Of a stretch of DNA of 64,000 nt, positions 10,975 to 34,335 are shown piece after piece. Every line of letters begins with the position of its first letter. Position 1 is the first letter of the stretch. Origin of the DNA: Liopterus haemorrhoidalis. Taxonomy: Eukaryota > Arthropoda > Insecta > Coleoptera > Dytiscidae. Location of the stretch: NCBI GenBank assembly GCA_963971575.1, contig OZ020616.1:58014907-58078906 (forward strand). The letters run 5' to 3'. A model generated the notes under the pieces. It was not told the DNA's origin. It saw only the letters and a program-made list of their open reading frames with translations, and searched no databases. The position numbers and the translations under genes are program-made.

Positions 10975-11924
10975 ACAGTTGTGGCGAACTAATTAAGAAT
11001 GTCAGGTGAAATTACAGACAATGTTCTCTAGTTTTAACAATAGTCAATAAATCGCCAAATATGTACTAATTTTTATATGCCTTATACTATACCCCAAAGT
11101 AAATATTGCATCATCCAAAAATCTTCGGTCGTAAAATTTGTTTAGTTCGATTCAAGCGTACATGTGCATGTTTCAATTGGCGATATAATTAGGAACGACA
11201 TTGCAAAACATTATTTTGTGAAGTCTGAGCTGTGTCAACAAATAAAACACTGGTAAGAATTATTAATACAAGGGTTATAGTGGTAAAATCAATTTCGTTT
11301 TTTGTGTTGTAGGTTAAGTTTTTTTTTATTATGGGTAGAAAAAAAAAGTTGCACACCAGGCATGAGGGATGCCATAGTAAAACTGCATTTAAATGAAAAT
11401 ATGGAGTAATTGCAAATAAATTAAAATGTTCTAAAACTATGGTTTATAACGCGGTGCAACATTTTAATAAACATCACCCCACAGAAAATGTAGCTAGACG
11501 TCCACAACCTCGAAAAACTTCAGAAGCGATGGATCGACGAATAGTTCGATTAGCAAAAACTAATCCCTTTCATAGCTCCAAAGAAATCCAAAAGGAGATA
11601 TTTGCTGAAGAACCTAATGCATTATCAGCTCGTTCTATCAGAGAAAGATTGAATGAGAACCAACTATTTGGAAGAGCTGTAAGAAAGAAGCCACTACTTT
11701 CATCAAAAAACAGGAAGGACTAGCCTGTCCTTCCTTTCCTTTTGCCAAGGAACATAAAGATTGGACTATTTCCCAATGGAAGCATATCCTTTGGAGCGAT
11801 GAAACGAAGGTTAATCGATTGGAGTCAGATGGAAAAAAAAATATGTACGGCGCCCTTTTAACCAATCAAAATATATGAATACATGCATATCACAAGATCG
11901 TTCTTAATTAGTTCGCCACAACTG
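10975..11924 (+). mobile_element. Tc1-like element inserted in the Penelope GIY-YIG domain
   Basis: The ends CAGTTGTGGCGAACTAATTA and its inverse at 11901-11924 delimit a 950-bp element with a TA on the left. The 11439-11723 frame has the Tc1 N-terminal domain (RPQPRKTSEAMDRRIVRLAK, then a second HTH with SARSIRERLNENQL). A frameshifted continuation reads HILWSDETKVNRLESDG, the first catalytic Asp block. The rest of the catalytic domain is deleted. Confidence 0.88.
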
Positions 11925-12327
11925 CATATTGTTGAACAATCTTGGCATGATGCTTGATAAACTCCACTTTTGTTGTGTAAAGCAGTTTTATCTAATTTAT
12001 TATCAACGAATAAATTTTTAATTGTATATTTATTATAAAAAGCTGAAGTTATTTGATTTCTTTAATTTTTATCCTATTTTGAAACTAACCTAGCCGTGAA
12101 AGGGTATTTTTTTATAAATTTTTGTATCTGCTATATTTGGGGGATAAAAATGTATTAATAAAAGTTTTTTGCGATTTTTTCTAATAATTTTGTCTATTTC
12201 AGCCTTGTTATAACTGTTATTAATAGCAATTTTATAAATAGTTTGAAATTCCAGATTGTAGTCTTCTTCAGAAAGTGAAACTTTTAATAATCTGTCTACA
12301 TAATAATTGAAAGCAGACATTTTAGTA

Positions 12328-13509
12328 CAAGGTGTCTCAAAAGAAATTTTATATTTAGTGGATCGATTAAAAAAAAAGTAAGCCGTATATAGAAAAACTG
12401 TTTATTAATTATTAAAATACACTTTTTGGGGATTTATTTCTTCAAAATAATATCGTCTAAATGTAGACCCTCGCGTTCGCGGCACTCATTTAATCGAACA
12501 GTAAAATTACTTATGACGTCTCGGCAGGTGGACTCAGGGATGGCTGCCATTTCGTGACGGATATTTTCTTTCAAATGCGCCAGTGAAGTCGGTTTATTGG
12601 CGTAAACTTTAGATTTAAGATAACCCCATAGGAAAAAGTCCATAGGGGTTAAATCTGGACTGCGTGGAGGCCAATTTATGTCACCTCTCCGGGAGATCAA
12701 TTTGCCTGAGAAAATTTCACGAACACGTGGCAGAGACATATTGGACGTGTGTGAAGTTGCTCCGTCCTGTTGGAACCATGTTCTTTGGTTATAGCCAGGA
12801 AAGTTTTGCAGTTCAGGTACCAAGAAGTTGTCTAACATCTCCACATAACGCTCTGAATTCACTGTAACTGCACGCCCCCTTTCGTCTTCAAAAAAGTAAG
12901 GGCCGATAATTCCTCGCACCGACATCGCAGCCCATACGGTCACTTTAGGCGAATGTAGGGGTTTCTGATGTTTGCGTTTCGGATTCGTTGCACTCCAGTA
13001 GCGGCAGTTCTGCTTATTTACGTGGCCATTAAGATGAAAATGAGCTTCATCCAAAAACAAAATGTTGGTAAACGTTGAAAATCGCTCAATCACCTGATTT
13101 ACGAAATTAAGCCTCTGAATGGCATCTTGGGGCTTTAATTCTTGCACCAATTCAATTTTGTAGGGGTGCAGCTTTAGGTCTTTGTGCATAATGCGATGTA
13201 ATGATGATCTATGCACATTTAAAGCACTTGCGCGCTTCCGAATTGAAAGGTTCGGGTCGTCACGAACAGACTGATTAACATTCTCCACGTTTTCTACCGT
13301 TCTTGATGACCTAGGTCGCTACAGTCGCCGAATCACCGTTTTTGTAAAACTCTCGCACGCATAACGCGCGGTCTGGTCCCGAGAAACGCTCCATAGCGAC
13401 TCAATTCCCAAGAGCCAGGCTACCGATTGGCATAACCTCCGCGCCCCTCGGATACGTTGCGTTCACGCAGTAAGCTAAATAAATATAAAATTTCTTTTGA
13501 GACACCTTG
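12328..13509 (-). mobile_element. DD41D element, copy B (N-terminal deletion)
   Basis: TIRs CAAGGTGTCTCAAAAG with TA on each side (12326-12327, 13510-13511). The 284-residue frame at 12434-13288 has all three catalytic Asp: LDEAHFHLNGH, WFQQDGATSHTS, and NWPPRSPDLTPMDFFLWGY. There are 41 residues between the second and third Asp, hence DD41D. About 129 bp of the N-terminal DNA-binding region is deleted at a short GCG repeat. It is the best preserved catalytic domain of the three copies, but has lost part of the HTH. Inserted in the Penelope reverse transcriptase. Confidence 0.9.
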
Positions 13510-13989
13510 TATTATTATGGAAGCAGGAATTATGGTTTCAGTATATGTCGGTTTTCTACAAATTTTGAAGTTAAGTTTAGAATTAGAATGTAAGATAGAA
13601 TAGTCTTAGAAGTTTAAGGAACGATTATTATCTATCTCCATAGTAAATTTTATTAAAGGATTGATATCGTTAATATGGTTGAAAAATAATTTTAATTGCC
13701 TATTACTACCTTCCCAAAGACAAATAATACCATCAACATAACGATACCAGAATTTTATACAGTGACGGTATTTGTTGGAACTACTAAACTAATTTTCTCC
13801 ATATGATCCATAAACATTTCTGACAATAGGGGAGAGAGAGGAGAAGCCATAGGCAAACCATCTTTCTGAGAATAAACTAAGTCATTAAATAACTTTTGTG
13901 GAACAATGTGAACTTGTAAATCTGGCTTTTAAATTTTTGGTTGTTTCATTACATACATTCGAGGGTTGTCTTTTATATTTAGGAATTTG

Positions 13990-14520
13990 AGATCAAAAAC
14001 AATTATTCATCAACTAAAGTGGCTTTATTGTTTTTCAAAATATTCTCCATGAAGATCAATACACTTTTGCATTCGTTTGAACCAATTTTCGAAGCACTTT
14101 TTCCACTCCGATTCAGGCATTTTCCACTCCGATTGTCAAATTATGTTTTATCCAACGCGAATAAATATTTTTGATGGCCAAATGTTCATGCAATAGTGAA
14201 TGTATGCTGGTCCAATTAATGCCCAAGGATACCTCAATCTCACGATAAGTCACATGACGATCTTCCAGTATCAATTCTCGCACAGCATCTTTTCCGGAAC
14301 AACAACATTTTGGACGACCTTCACGTAATTTGTCCTTAAGCGAACTACGGCCACGATTGAAGTCGGCAAACCATCGATAAACAGTAGTCCTTGATGGTGC
14401 TTCATCGCAAAATGTCCCACAAAACTGAAAAAGGGTAATTGCTCTTCTGGATCCTCGGAGCTTTCAAGACCTTCTCGTGAACTTGTAGCATACACTTTAT
14501 CGATCTGGCAGGATAAATTG
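13990..14520 (-). pseudogene. mariner transposase N-terminal remnant
   Basis: Read across frames on the minus strand, it contains VYRWFADFNRGRSSLKD, then ILEDRHVTYREIEVSLGI and SIHSLLHEHL. This is the paired HTH (K/R-GR-SL-D, then T-x-R-E-I) of mariner transposases. It is broken by stops and lacks the catalytic domain. Confidence 0.7.
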
Positions 14521-14880
14521 TTAAGCAAAAAGATTAATTAGCATTAAAGGGCAATAGAAAAACAATTTTTCACAAAAATATTATTTTTATTTTATAATCA
14601 TAGAGATATTTGTTAAATTATTTAGTTATTCTATTTATTATTCTTTGTAAATGTCGAACGGTAAAACAGAATTCAAAAACATACCGATATGTTTGAAAGA
14701 TCTAAAACAAAGAAAGAAAATTTAATCATTGAACTATGAGGGGTGTTTAATATGTCAGTAACTTCGAAATAAAAGATTTTTGCCAAAATACAACTTATTT
14801 TTCAACATAGTTTCATTTTAGCTCGATACATTTTGCCCAACGACATCTCAACTTCTTAAAGCCTTCCAAGTCATGAATGG
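14521..14880. other. Array-unit edge plus mariner-type end fragment
   Basis: The stretch 14508-14600 resembles the 3' edge of the terminal-exon unit (CTGGCAGGATAAATT, AGCATTAAAGGGCAATAG). 14738-14880 looks like a mariner end (GAGGGGTGTTTAATATGTCAG) and part of its N-terminus on the minus strand. No intact gene. Confidence 0.4.
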
Positions 14881-14990
14881 TTTTACTTCTAGATGTGTTA
14901 TTGTTAAGTCAGGTGTGCCACAGGGCCCATTGCTCATGGGCTCATTTAGGCCCATTGCTGTTTAATATATTTGTACATGATATTAATAAC
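14880..14990 (+). pseudogene. Non-LTR reverse transcriptase fragment
   Basis: VKSGVPQGP followed, after a small internal duplication, by GPLLFNIFVHDINN. This is the conserved G-V-P-Q-G ... L-F-x-x-F-(I/V)-N/H-D-I segment of LINE reverse transcriptases. Nothing else of the element remains. Confidence 0.65.
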
Positions 14991-15009
14991 ACTGGTCAAA
15001 TTAATTTTT

Positions 15010-15663
15010 TTTTTTTCGAGAGATAAAAATTGGCCGGTGAGAATAGATTTAAATGTTGGAGACCCAAACATAATACACGAACCTTTGGTGGAGCGAACAA
15101 AAATCATTTTCCCCCCTCTTCATATTAAACTGGGTCTAATGAAGCAGTTTGTAAAAGCGTTGAACAAAGATGGTGACTGTTTCAAATATATATCTGAAAC
15201 ATTTTAAAGTCTCAGTAATGAGAAGCTAAAAGCTGGCATTTTTGATGGACCACAAATTAGAAAATTAGTGAATGATCCACATTTCATTGTACATATGGAT
15301 GATATGGAGACGAATGCATGGCAGTCTTTCGTGGCGCTTATCAAAAATTTTCTTGGGAATAAAAAAGCCGAAAACTATGTGGAGGTCGTTGAAAATTTGA
15401 TTGAAAATTATCATCACCTGGGGTGCAACATGGGCGTGAAACTTCATTTTTTAAACAGTCATCTTGACAAATTTCCTGTCAATCTTGGAGATGTTAGTGA
15501 TGAACAGGGTGAACGTTTATATCAGGATTTAAAAGAGATGGAGAGACGTTATCAAGGAAGGTGGGATACTCACATGATGGCTGACTACTGTTGGAGTATT
15601 AAAAGAGACTTATCTGAAATAGTGCACTCCAGAAGATCTTACAAACGACTATTTAATCCATAA
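15010..15663 (+). pseudogene. Dispersed arthropod protein of unknown function, one premature stop
   Basis: One continuous frame of about 218 codons with a single in-frame TAA at 15205-15207. Before the stop it reads IIHEPLVERTKIIFPPLHIK and GLMKQFVKAL. After it come GIFDGPQIRKL, ENYHHLGCNMGVKLHFLNSH, DEQGERLYQDLKEMERRYQG and RWDTHMMADYCWSIKRD. I recognise this as a multicopy family commonly predicted in insect genomes, with no established function that I know of. The absence of frameshifts suggests recent loss or a still useful C-terminal part starting at Met 15268. Confidence 0.6.
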
Positions 15664-16312
15664 ATTATTTTGTATTTTTATGTTAACACTCCAATGCATT
15701 AAAATGTAATTAAAACTGTTCTCATTTTCTTTCTTTCACTATAAATAAAATTTTAAGAATATTTTCTAATTATTTAGTCCTTATTGTTCGCCAAATTTGT
15801 ACCAATTACAGTATCGACGTCTAAAATTAAACGATAGAAGCATTATTTGGCCGAAAATATGTATTTGTTGTAGAACAAAAGTCTGATGTGATACGCAAAA
15901 ACTGATGTGATATTTGAGTTCAGCAGCACCAAATTAGTAAGAAACAAGTCTTAGATGTAAGTCAGCAAAAATTGTGTTGACCAGTGTAACAGAACTAATT
16001 TTGCCTATGAATAAAATGTGTTTAGAATTTATTAGCATTTCCAATTCTACTGATGCCCCAGATATTTTTTCGACTAATTTTAGAAAGTTTAAACACTCTT
16101 TGATTGAATTACTCTTGTAAATTTTGTTATATTAGGTTTTTATAATTTGAATTTGGGTTTAGTTGTAAATTGTTCATTATTATTATTTGTTGCTGACGTA
16201 AAATAAGCAGTGCGACAATTTCTTTATGAACAATGTCCTGTTGTGTAGCCAAATTCTAAAAATAAATAAAATAAAATAAAACTGGTGACAATGAAACAAA
16301 CATCGAGCTATA
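15664..16312. other. No gene recognised
   Basis: AT-rich sequence between the dispersed ORF and DD41D copy C. Short LINE-3'-end-like text (AATAAATAAAATAAAATAAAA at 16260-16280) suggests a retroposon tail. Confidence 0.35.
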
Positions 16313-16314
16313 TA

Positions 16315-17625
16315 CAAGGTGTCTCAAAAGAAATTTTATATTTATTTAGCTTACTGCGTGAACGCAACGTATCCGAAGGGCGCGGGGGTTATGTCAATCG
16401 GTAGCCTGGCTCTTGGGAATTTAGTCGCTATGGAGCGTTTCTCGGGAGCAGACCGCGCGTTATGCGTGCGAGAGTTTTACAAAAACGGTGATTCGGCGAC
16501 TGTAGCGCGTAGAAACTTCTGCAGTATTCGAGGTTTTCGCCACTTAACTGATGCGCCAAGCATTCCTCTCATTCGACATTGGGTTAAAAAGTTTGAAGAG
16601 ACTGGTACAACGCTGGATAAATCAAAATCCGGGCGACCTAGATCATCAAGAACGGTAGAAAACGTGGAGAATGTTAATCAGTCTGTTCGTGACGACCCGA
16701 ACCTTTCAATTCGGAAGCGCGCAAGTGCTTTAAATGTGCATAGATCATCATTACATCGCATTATGCACAAAGACCTAAAAGTTGCACCCCTACAAAATTC
16801 AATTGGTGCAAGAATTAAAGCCCCAAGATGCCAGTCAGAGGCTTAATTTCGTAAATCAGGTGATTGAGCGATTTTCAACGTTTACCAACATTTTGTTTTC
16901 GGATGAAGCTCATTTTCATCTTAATGGCCACGTAAATAAGCAGAACTGCCGCTACTGGAGTGCAACGAATCCGAAACGCAAACATCAGAAACCCCTACAT
17001 TCGCCTAAAGTGACCGTATGGGCTGCGATGTCGGCGCGAGGAATTATCGGCCCTTACTTTTTTGAAGACGAAAGGGGGCGTGCAGTTACAGTGAATTCAG
17101 AGCGTTATGTGGAGATGTTAGACAACTTCTTGGTACCTGAACTGCAAAACTTTCCTGGCTATAACCAAAGAACATGGTTCCAACAGGACTGAGCAACTTC
17201 ACACACGTCCAATATGTCTCTGCCACGTGTTCGTGAAATTTTCTCAGGCAAATTGATCTCCCGGAGAGGTGACATAAATTGGCCTCCACGCAGTCCAGAT
17301 TTAACCACTATGGACTTTTTCCTATGGGGTTATCTTAAATCTAAAGTTTACGCCAATAAACCGACTTCACTGGCGCATTTGAAAGAAAATATCCGTCACG
17401 AAATGGCAGCCATCCCTGAGTCCACCTGCCGAGACGTCATAAGTAATTTTACTGTTCGATTAAATGAGTGCCGAGAACGCGAGGGTCTACATTTAGACGA
17501 TATTATTTTTAAGAAATAAATCCCCAAAAAGTGTATTTTAATAATTAATAAACATTTTTTCTATATACGGCTTACTTTTTTTTTAATCGATCCAGTAAAT
17601 ATAAAATTTCTTTTGAGACACCTTG
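16315..17625 (+). mobile_element. DD41D element, copy C (full length, inactivated)
   Basis: The 1311-bp reference copy, with CAAGGTGTCTCAAAAG termini and flanking TA (16313-16314, 17626-17627). It encodes the HTH region (16319-16846), a one-base frameshift near 16780, then the catalytic domain from 16782. A stop replaces the Gly after the second catalytic Asp (QQD-stop, about 17190). The frame resumes at 17214 with NWPPRSPDLTTMDFFLWGY. The three blocks and 41-residue spacing place it in the DD41D group. Length and ends allow the deletions in copies A and B to be measured. Confidence 0.92.
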
Positions 17626-17935
17626 TACTAAACAAAGCTGCGTTCAACCATCGACTCAATGTTTTGCATCGAGGCATGCATCAGTAGTGTGTGTCCAACA
17701 GCTAATGATGCCAGTTTCATGATGCATTGGAATCGATGCCGTGAATCGATGCATGCCTCATAGTGTATGGAGGTTTAAGATTGATTTATGGCCGGAGCAA
17801 TATTCTTCATAGCCTTGGTACGTCTCTAATGTCTACAAATAATGGCTAATTAATCGCTTAGGATCTGAGTTCCATCTCTTATCAAAGTCACTGACCAATA
17901 AAACACCCCATCGTATTAAACTAATGGATATTGGC

Positions 17936-29981
<12,046 letters not shown>

Positions 29982-30187
29982 GGTCTTAATTTTTAAAGGT
30001 AAACTAGTACTAATTCAATTCAATATTATTTTCTATGAAAAAACAATAAACAGGTTATAAAATTCTCTGTAAATCAATTTTTATTTATTGACAACTAAAA
30101 AAAAAATATTTTTTTTTTATTATTTTAATTTATTGTGAATATAAATTTATAGTTTTGGCAATAAATAAATTTAGAAGAAGAATTTAA

Positions 30188-30414
30188 AAAAAATATTTTA
30201 TTCAATGTGCACATATTTGTTTATATTTTTAGGGGGGTATGTTTTTTAGATATTTTAGTATTTTTCCTATGTGCGGGTCAAAGAGTTGTATAAGCATGCT
30301 AAATTTCAACTCTCTAGGTTTAGGTGTTTGGCTACAATTTTTACGAACAGACAGACAGTCAGACGACAAAATGATGGTATAAGTGTTTTTTGGTCATACC
30401 TACAAAACCCTAAA
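30188..30414 (-). mobile_element. P-family repeat, head-end fragment (copy b)
   Basis: Only the last 230 bp of the family (AGGGGGGTATGTTTTTTAGAT, GTGCGGGTCAAAGAG, (ACAG)n, ATACCTACAAAACCCTAAAA). Confidence 0.75.
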
Positions 30415-30695
30415 AGGGTGTCTAGATAGATATGAAATTCATTTATTTTTAAATTAATATAATTGTCCACTTAAAGTTTAAAAAAATTAAATTTAAGGCC
30501 CACTGGACGCTTTTTTTCGAACATATTGTATTTTAAATGTATGTAATTAATTTATAAACCTACTAATTATCTTAAAAATATACTTACTAATAAATTCAGG
30601 TTAATTTAATATTATTCATGAAATTTATTTTATTCCTATTTAAATTTGCAGTTTACAATATTAAAAATTATATTCAAAAAGAAATTACATAAGGG
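30415..30695. repeat. 280-bp block duplicated at 53314-53596
   Basis: GGTGTCTAGATAGATATGAA onward is almost identical to the block at 53314. In both places it directly follows a P-family head, so block and repeat were copied together. Confidence 0.85.
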
Positions 30696-30786
30696 TTGTT
30701 ACTGGTCCATGTAAAAACTGGATATTTTGCTGGTCCGTGGTTAGTTTTGGGTTGTAAAACACTGTTAATAGATTACACTGTAAAAA

Positions 30787-30936
30787 ATATTTAGTCCCCC
30801 TCTTATTTTTATTTTTTTAAATACTTTTTAAGACGTACCCCATTTATTATAAACAGTACGTATTTCTTTTAAATTGTATATTGTTTTCCGGAAGAAAAAA
30901 AGTATATATTTACTGAATATGTTTAAAGATCTAAAA
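30787..30936 (+). promoter_or_regulatory. Putative promoter shared with the 35151 paralogue
   Basis: Aligns by eye with 34985-35150: CCCCATTTA(T/A)T(A/G)TAAACAGTA, then AAATT(G/A)TATATTG, then AGTATATATT ahead of AAAATGAAG. Conservation up to the ATG marks this as paralogous 5' flank. Confidence 0.55.
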
Positions 30937-32945
30937 ATGAAGATCATAATTTTAATTCTAATTTTCGCTGCTTGCGCACAGGTAATATTTATTTTGATTA
31001 CAAGGTTTTTTAAGATTTCCACAGGTATAGTAAGTGCTTCGAGAAGTAGAAATCGCATTGACAGCGGTGTACTGTTGCTATTTTTAAAGTTTTTAGGGTT
31101 TTGTAGGTATGACCAAAAAACCCTTACATCGTCATTTTGTCGACTGTCTGTCTGTCTGTCTGTCTGTTCGGTAAAAATTGTAGCCAAACGACTAAACATA
31201 GACAGTTGAAATTTGGCATGCTTATACAACTCTTTGACCCGCACATAGGAAATATACTAAAACTTTTAAAAAAAATATCCCGCTAAAAATATAAACAAAT
31301 ATCTGCTCATCGAAACAAAAAATATTTTTTTAAAATTCTGAGTATGGTATCAAATGACAGTCCTTAGTACGTGGATTAACGATCAAAATTTTATTTTTGC
31401 AAAATAAATTATTTTGATGCGATTTTTTCCAAAATTTTGCAAAAAAAAATTTGTCCCACACCCTGTAGCCCAGATGGTTTAAACTAAAAATCTGAAAAAA
31501 TTCTAAGTAATGTACATTTGTGTGAACCGGAATAGTACAACAGAAATTTTTGATTAGATTATGTTTTCGGAAAATAACGCATTTTTTGTGTTTGACCATG
31601 TAAAATATTTAATAACTTATGTAACACACTAAACCAGCATGCTTTGATAGTGTAATGGTTAGCATTTTCGTGTTCTAATTTGCAAACTAAGGTTCGAGTC
31701 CGAGACAGTTTTATTTTCTGTTTTTTGTTTGCATTTTTATTTTGTTTAAATTATTTTTTCAAAATTCTAGTTATATTTGGGCAAATGTTGCATTTAATTT
31801 TTAAAAGCGTAAATTTAATAACCAGTGGAACAAAAGTTGCTATAAATGCAATAACTAATAACTTTTATTTGAGACGTTTTTTGATAAAACGAAAAATTTT
31901 TATAAAAAAAGTCTAAATTTTTTCATACTTATATGTAACGTTTCCATGGTCATGGTAAATAATATCTGTTAGAAAATATTAGGCCAAGTTATTTCTACTC
32001 TGCTGCTAGAATATATTTTATACAAGTACTTTCTGATGGCGGTCGGTCCTGTGGTGGCCACAATTGATTTTTTCGAAATATTTTTCTGTTGTGAAGTATT
32101 CAATAAAATTTTTTTCGTTTTAACAAAAAAATGTCTCAAATAAAAGTTATTAGTTATTGCTTTTATAGCAACTTTTGTTCAATACATTTTTTCGAAATAT
32201 TTTTCTGTTGTGAAATATTCGCAAAAATCGACACGAGTAAACTCCCATTTTTAGTCAACCGATTTTTACCAAAAGTTGATCAACTTGTGCCATTTATGGC
32301 AGAAGTTTAAATATGAAGTTTCATAAAAATCCTTTCAGCGGAATTTGCTCTGGACGTGTACACAGACAGACAGGCGGGCGGACGGACAGACGGACAGACG
32401 GACGGACAGACAGACCGACCTTATATATGTTGGCGGTCGGTAAAAAATGAAAATTCCAGTTAGTTCCTCGTAAACGTTTGAAATATCCTATATTACAAAA
32501 TGAAACATATTATTCCTGTCATATTTAATTATATGTATTTTTTTTGTGGATGATTCAGGCTGCAGTATACAGTTTGGATTCTTTGGTACCGAATAATGGA
32601 ACCGTCAAAATGGATACATCGGTTGGTATGGATACATTGGAAATGGATCAACGTAGGATCCAAGACAAACGACCCCATGGAAAAAAAATACCAAGATTTC
32701 TTGGTGTAGATTTGAAAAAGTCCTTACAAAAATGTAAAGATTATTTATTAATTATGTTTAACAGTGTATTGGGTATTTTCACAAGAAGACTGGGGGTGAT
32801 GCAAGCTGTAAAAGTATTCTTCCAAGCTTTTGTCGATTTATTAAAATATATACATAGCGATATTTGGAATATGGTTAAGGGTATATTTGGATCTAAACCA
32901 AAGAATAATGATACCGATCTGGATTTTAATTTTGAAGAAGTATAA
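30937..32945 (+). CDS. Two-exon secreted-protein gene, 143 residues
   Basis: Exon 1 30937-30981 (45 nt, MKIIILILIFAACAQ, donor CAG|GTAATA); exon 2 32559-32945 (acceptor GATTCAG|GCT), phase 0. The signal peptide probably ends after the junction (AQ-AAVYS). The mature part has a polar N-terminus with the dibasic KRPHGKK, then GVDLKKSLQKCKDY, a hydrophobic/amphipathic region (VFFQAFVDLLKYIHSDIWNM), and an acidic tail ending FNFEEV. A polyadenylation signal (GAATAAAA) follows the stop. The intron contains P and Q repeats. Function unknown; a small secreted protein of a diversified local family. Confidence 0.68.
31092..31832 (+). mobile_element. P-family repeat, copy c, truncated at a Q junction
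   Basis: The head TTTTAGGGTTTTGTAGGTAT, (TCTG)n and the tRNA-like block are present. The tail (subterminal repeat and hairpin) is missing, and the sequence switches at about 31832 to an inverted Q-family fragment. Confidence 0.75.
31641..31708 (+). other. tRNA-like block in P copy c
   Basis: GCTTTGATAGTGTAATGGTTAG (A-box-like), a middle with AATTTGCAAACTA, and a perfect GGTTCGAGTCC B box, followed by TTTTATTTTCTGTTTTTT. It differs from the blocks in copies a, e, f and g, and is related to those in d and h. Confidence 0.6.
31833..32445. mobile_element. Two abutting Q-family fragments in opposite orientation
   Basis: 31833-32075 is Q in minus orientation, ending at GGCGGTCGGTCCTGTGGTGG. From about 32070 Q resumes in plus orientation (TTTTTCGAAATATTTTTCTGTTG) to GGCGGTCGGTAAAA, including (GGACGGACA)n at 32355-32420. 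Confidence 0.65.
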
Positions 32946-33009
32946 AAACTGAGAATAAAATTATTATGTATTAAATGTGTTTATTATTAAATACCTAAAA
33001 GTTTAGAGG

Positions 33010-33569
33010 TGAATACAGTCTTTCGACTTTCGTAGATTTATCGAAATCCTTTGACTGTTTCTCACCAAATCCTTTTAAATAAGTTAGAAAGATATGGTTT
33101 TGAAGGCAGTTGCGCTTTTGTTAAATCTTATCTCTCTAATAGAAAACAGTATGTAGCTATTAATAATATAAAATCTGATCCTCTCCCAGCAAATATCGGT
33201 GTTCCTCAGGGTTCCGTTCTAGGCCTGTTATTATTTCTAATTTTTATTAATGATGTTTCCTTATCAATAAAGATCAAAAACTTCCTCTACGCTAATGATA
33301 CTACATTAATTGTTCGATCTAATGACCTAGATAAAGCACTGTCTAGTAGCAACGAATTTCTAAGTCAAGCTAAAATGTGGTTTAATGCAAATGGACTATT
33401 ACGAAATGAAAATAAAACTCAGGAGCTAGTAACAACTTTTAAACATCACAATTTCAATATCCCACTTTCCGTTAAATTCTTAGGTATCCATGTTGATCCC
33501 ACTCTCCAATGGGATCGCCCCAATATCCAACATTTTCAAATATTAGAGGTTATCAATGACATGACGTAG
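33010..33569 (+). pseudogene. Non-LTR reverse transcriptase remnant
   Basis: FVDLSKSFD (Asp block A) lies frameshifted just upstream of the 172-residue frame 33051-33569. That frame holds LLNKLERYGFEG, GVPQGSVLGLLLFLIFINDV, FLYANDTTL (the normal Y-A-D-D reads Y-A-N-D, so one catalytic Asp is lost), and the thumb VKFLGIHVDPTLQW. Jockey/CR1-type LINE, truncated both sides. Confidence 0.82.
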
Positions 33570-33686
33570 ACGAGTAGTACTACCAATCTCTCAAAATAAA
33601 AAGTCACCAAAAACAGTTTAACAATAGCTTCTTATTATCTTCTATTATCAGTGTAACAATGATACTATTATGAACGCAAAGTATAA

Positions 33687-34335
33687 AAATCAGCTGTGGC
33701 CACCACAGGACCGACCGCCATCATAAAGTACTTATATAAAATACATTCTAGCAGCAGAGTAGAAATAACTGGGCCTAATATTTTCTAACAGAGATATTAT
33801 TTATCATGACCATGGAAACGTTACAAATAACCCAGCAAACATTCAACTAACGTCCGAATGCTGGCAAACTGCTTTTATGCTGGCAAATTACTGGCACCAA
33901 AAGTAAGTGCAACGCCAGTATTAATAATGTACTTCACATTTGTATTTCGCATTCCGCCTATACGAAGTACTTTACCAGCATTTTATAAGCACTCTTCTTC
34001 ACTCATACTTTTTACTTAAAACCATCAGAAATAAATCTTGCAACTAATGCGATTATTTTGCACTTTACCGTTGCTGGGCCAGCAACTGATACATCAATGG
34101 GCCAGTAACGGCCCCGGGGACACCGGGGTACTGGCCCATTACTTTCAATGCCGGGGAGTATGTGCTTTAACAGTACTGGCCCGTATAAAAATGTTTGCTG
34201 GGAAGTAAGAAAAAATTGAGAAAAAAAATTTACAAAAATTATTCGAAATTTTTCGTTTTATCAAAAAACGTGTCAAATAAAAGTTATTAATTGTTGCTTT
34301 TATAGCAACTTTTTCGAAAAAATTTTCAAAATTTC
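33687..34335 (+). mobile_element. Q-family repeat split by a MITE
   Basis: It starts AATCAGCTGTGGCCACCACAGG. The text breaks after GTTACAAATAA at 33831 and resumes after 34201 with AAGTAAGAAAAAATTGAG. The rest of Q is truncated near 34335. Confidence 0.7.
33832..34201. mobile_element. MITE with CCCAGCAAAC ends
   Basis: The termini CCCAGCAAACATT and AATGTTTGCTGGG face each other about 370 bp apart. Inside, TGCTGGCAAACTGC, GGCCAGTA and GTACTGGCCC recur. A second copy at 43469-44510 is split by a P element. Confidence 0.78.

Larger units (their letters stand above)
10690..13935 (-). mobile_element. Penelope-like retroelement, interrupted and 5' truncated
   Basis: Read on the minus strand, it keeps reverse transcriptase blocks (QKDGLPMASPLSPIV near 13850; FWYRYVDGIICLWEG near 13720; LIKFTMEIDNNRSLNF near 13640). 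It continues at 12090-12320 (MSAFNYYVDRLLKV...), then 11925-12000 (NKSGVYQASCQDC), and ends with a GIY-YIG region (IGQIGRKFATRFGEHLKAIQ) at 10676-10970. Reverse transcriptase followed by GIY-YIG is the Penelope layout. Two DNA transposons split it (10975-11924 and 12328-13509). Stops, a lost second Asp in the Y-V-D-D box and missing N-terminus make it dead. Confidence 0.85.

Noticed and set aside
31641..31708. Genuine tRNA gene
   Set aside because: A and B boxes are good, but the acceptor stem and anticodon arm do not close convincingly, and the block lies at the same place in a repeat family.
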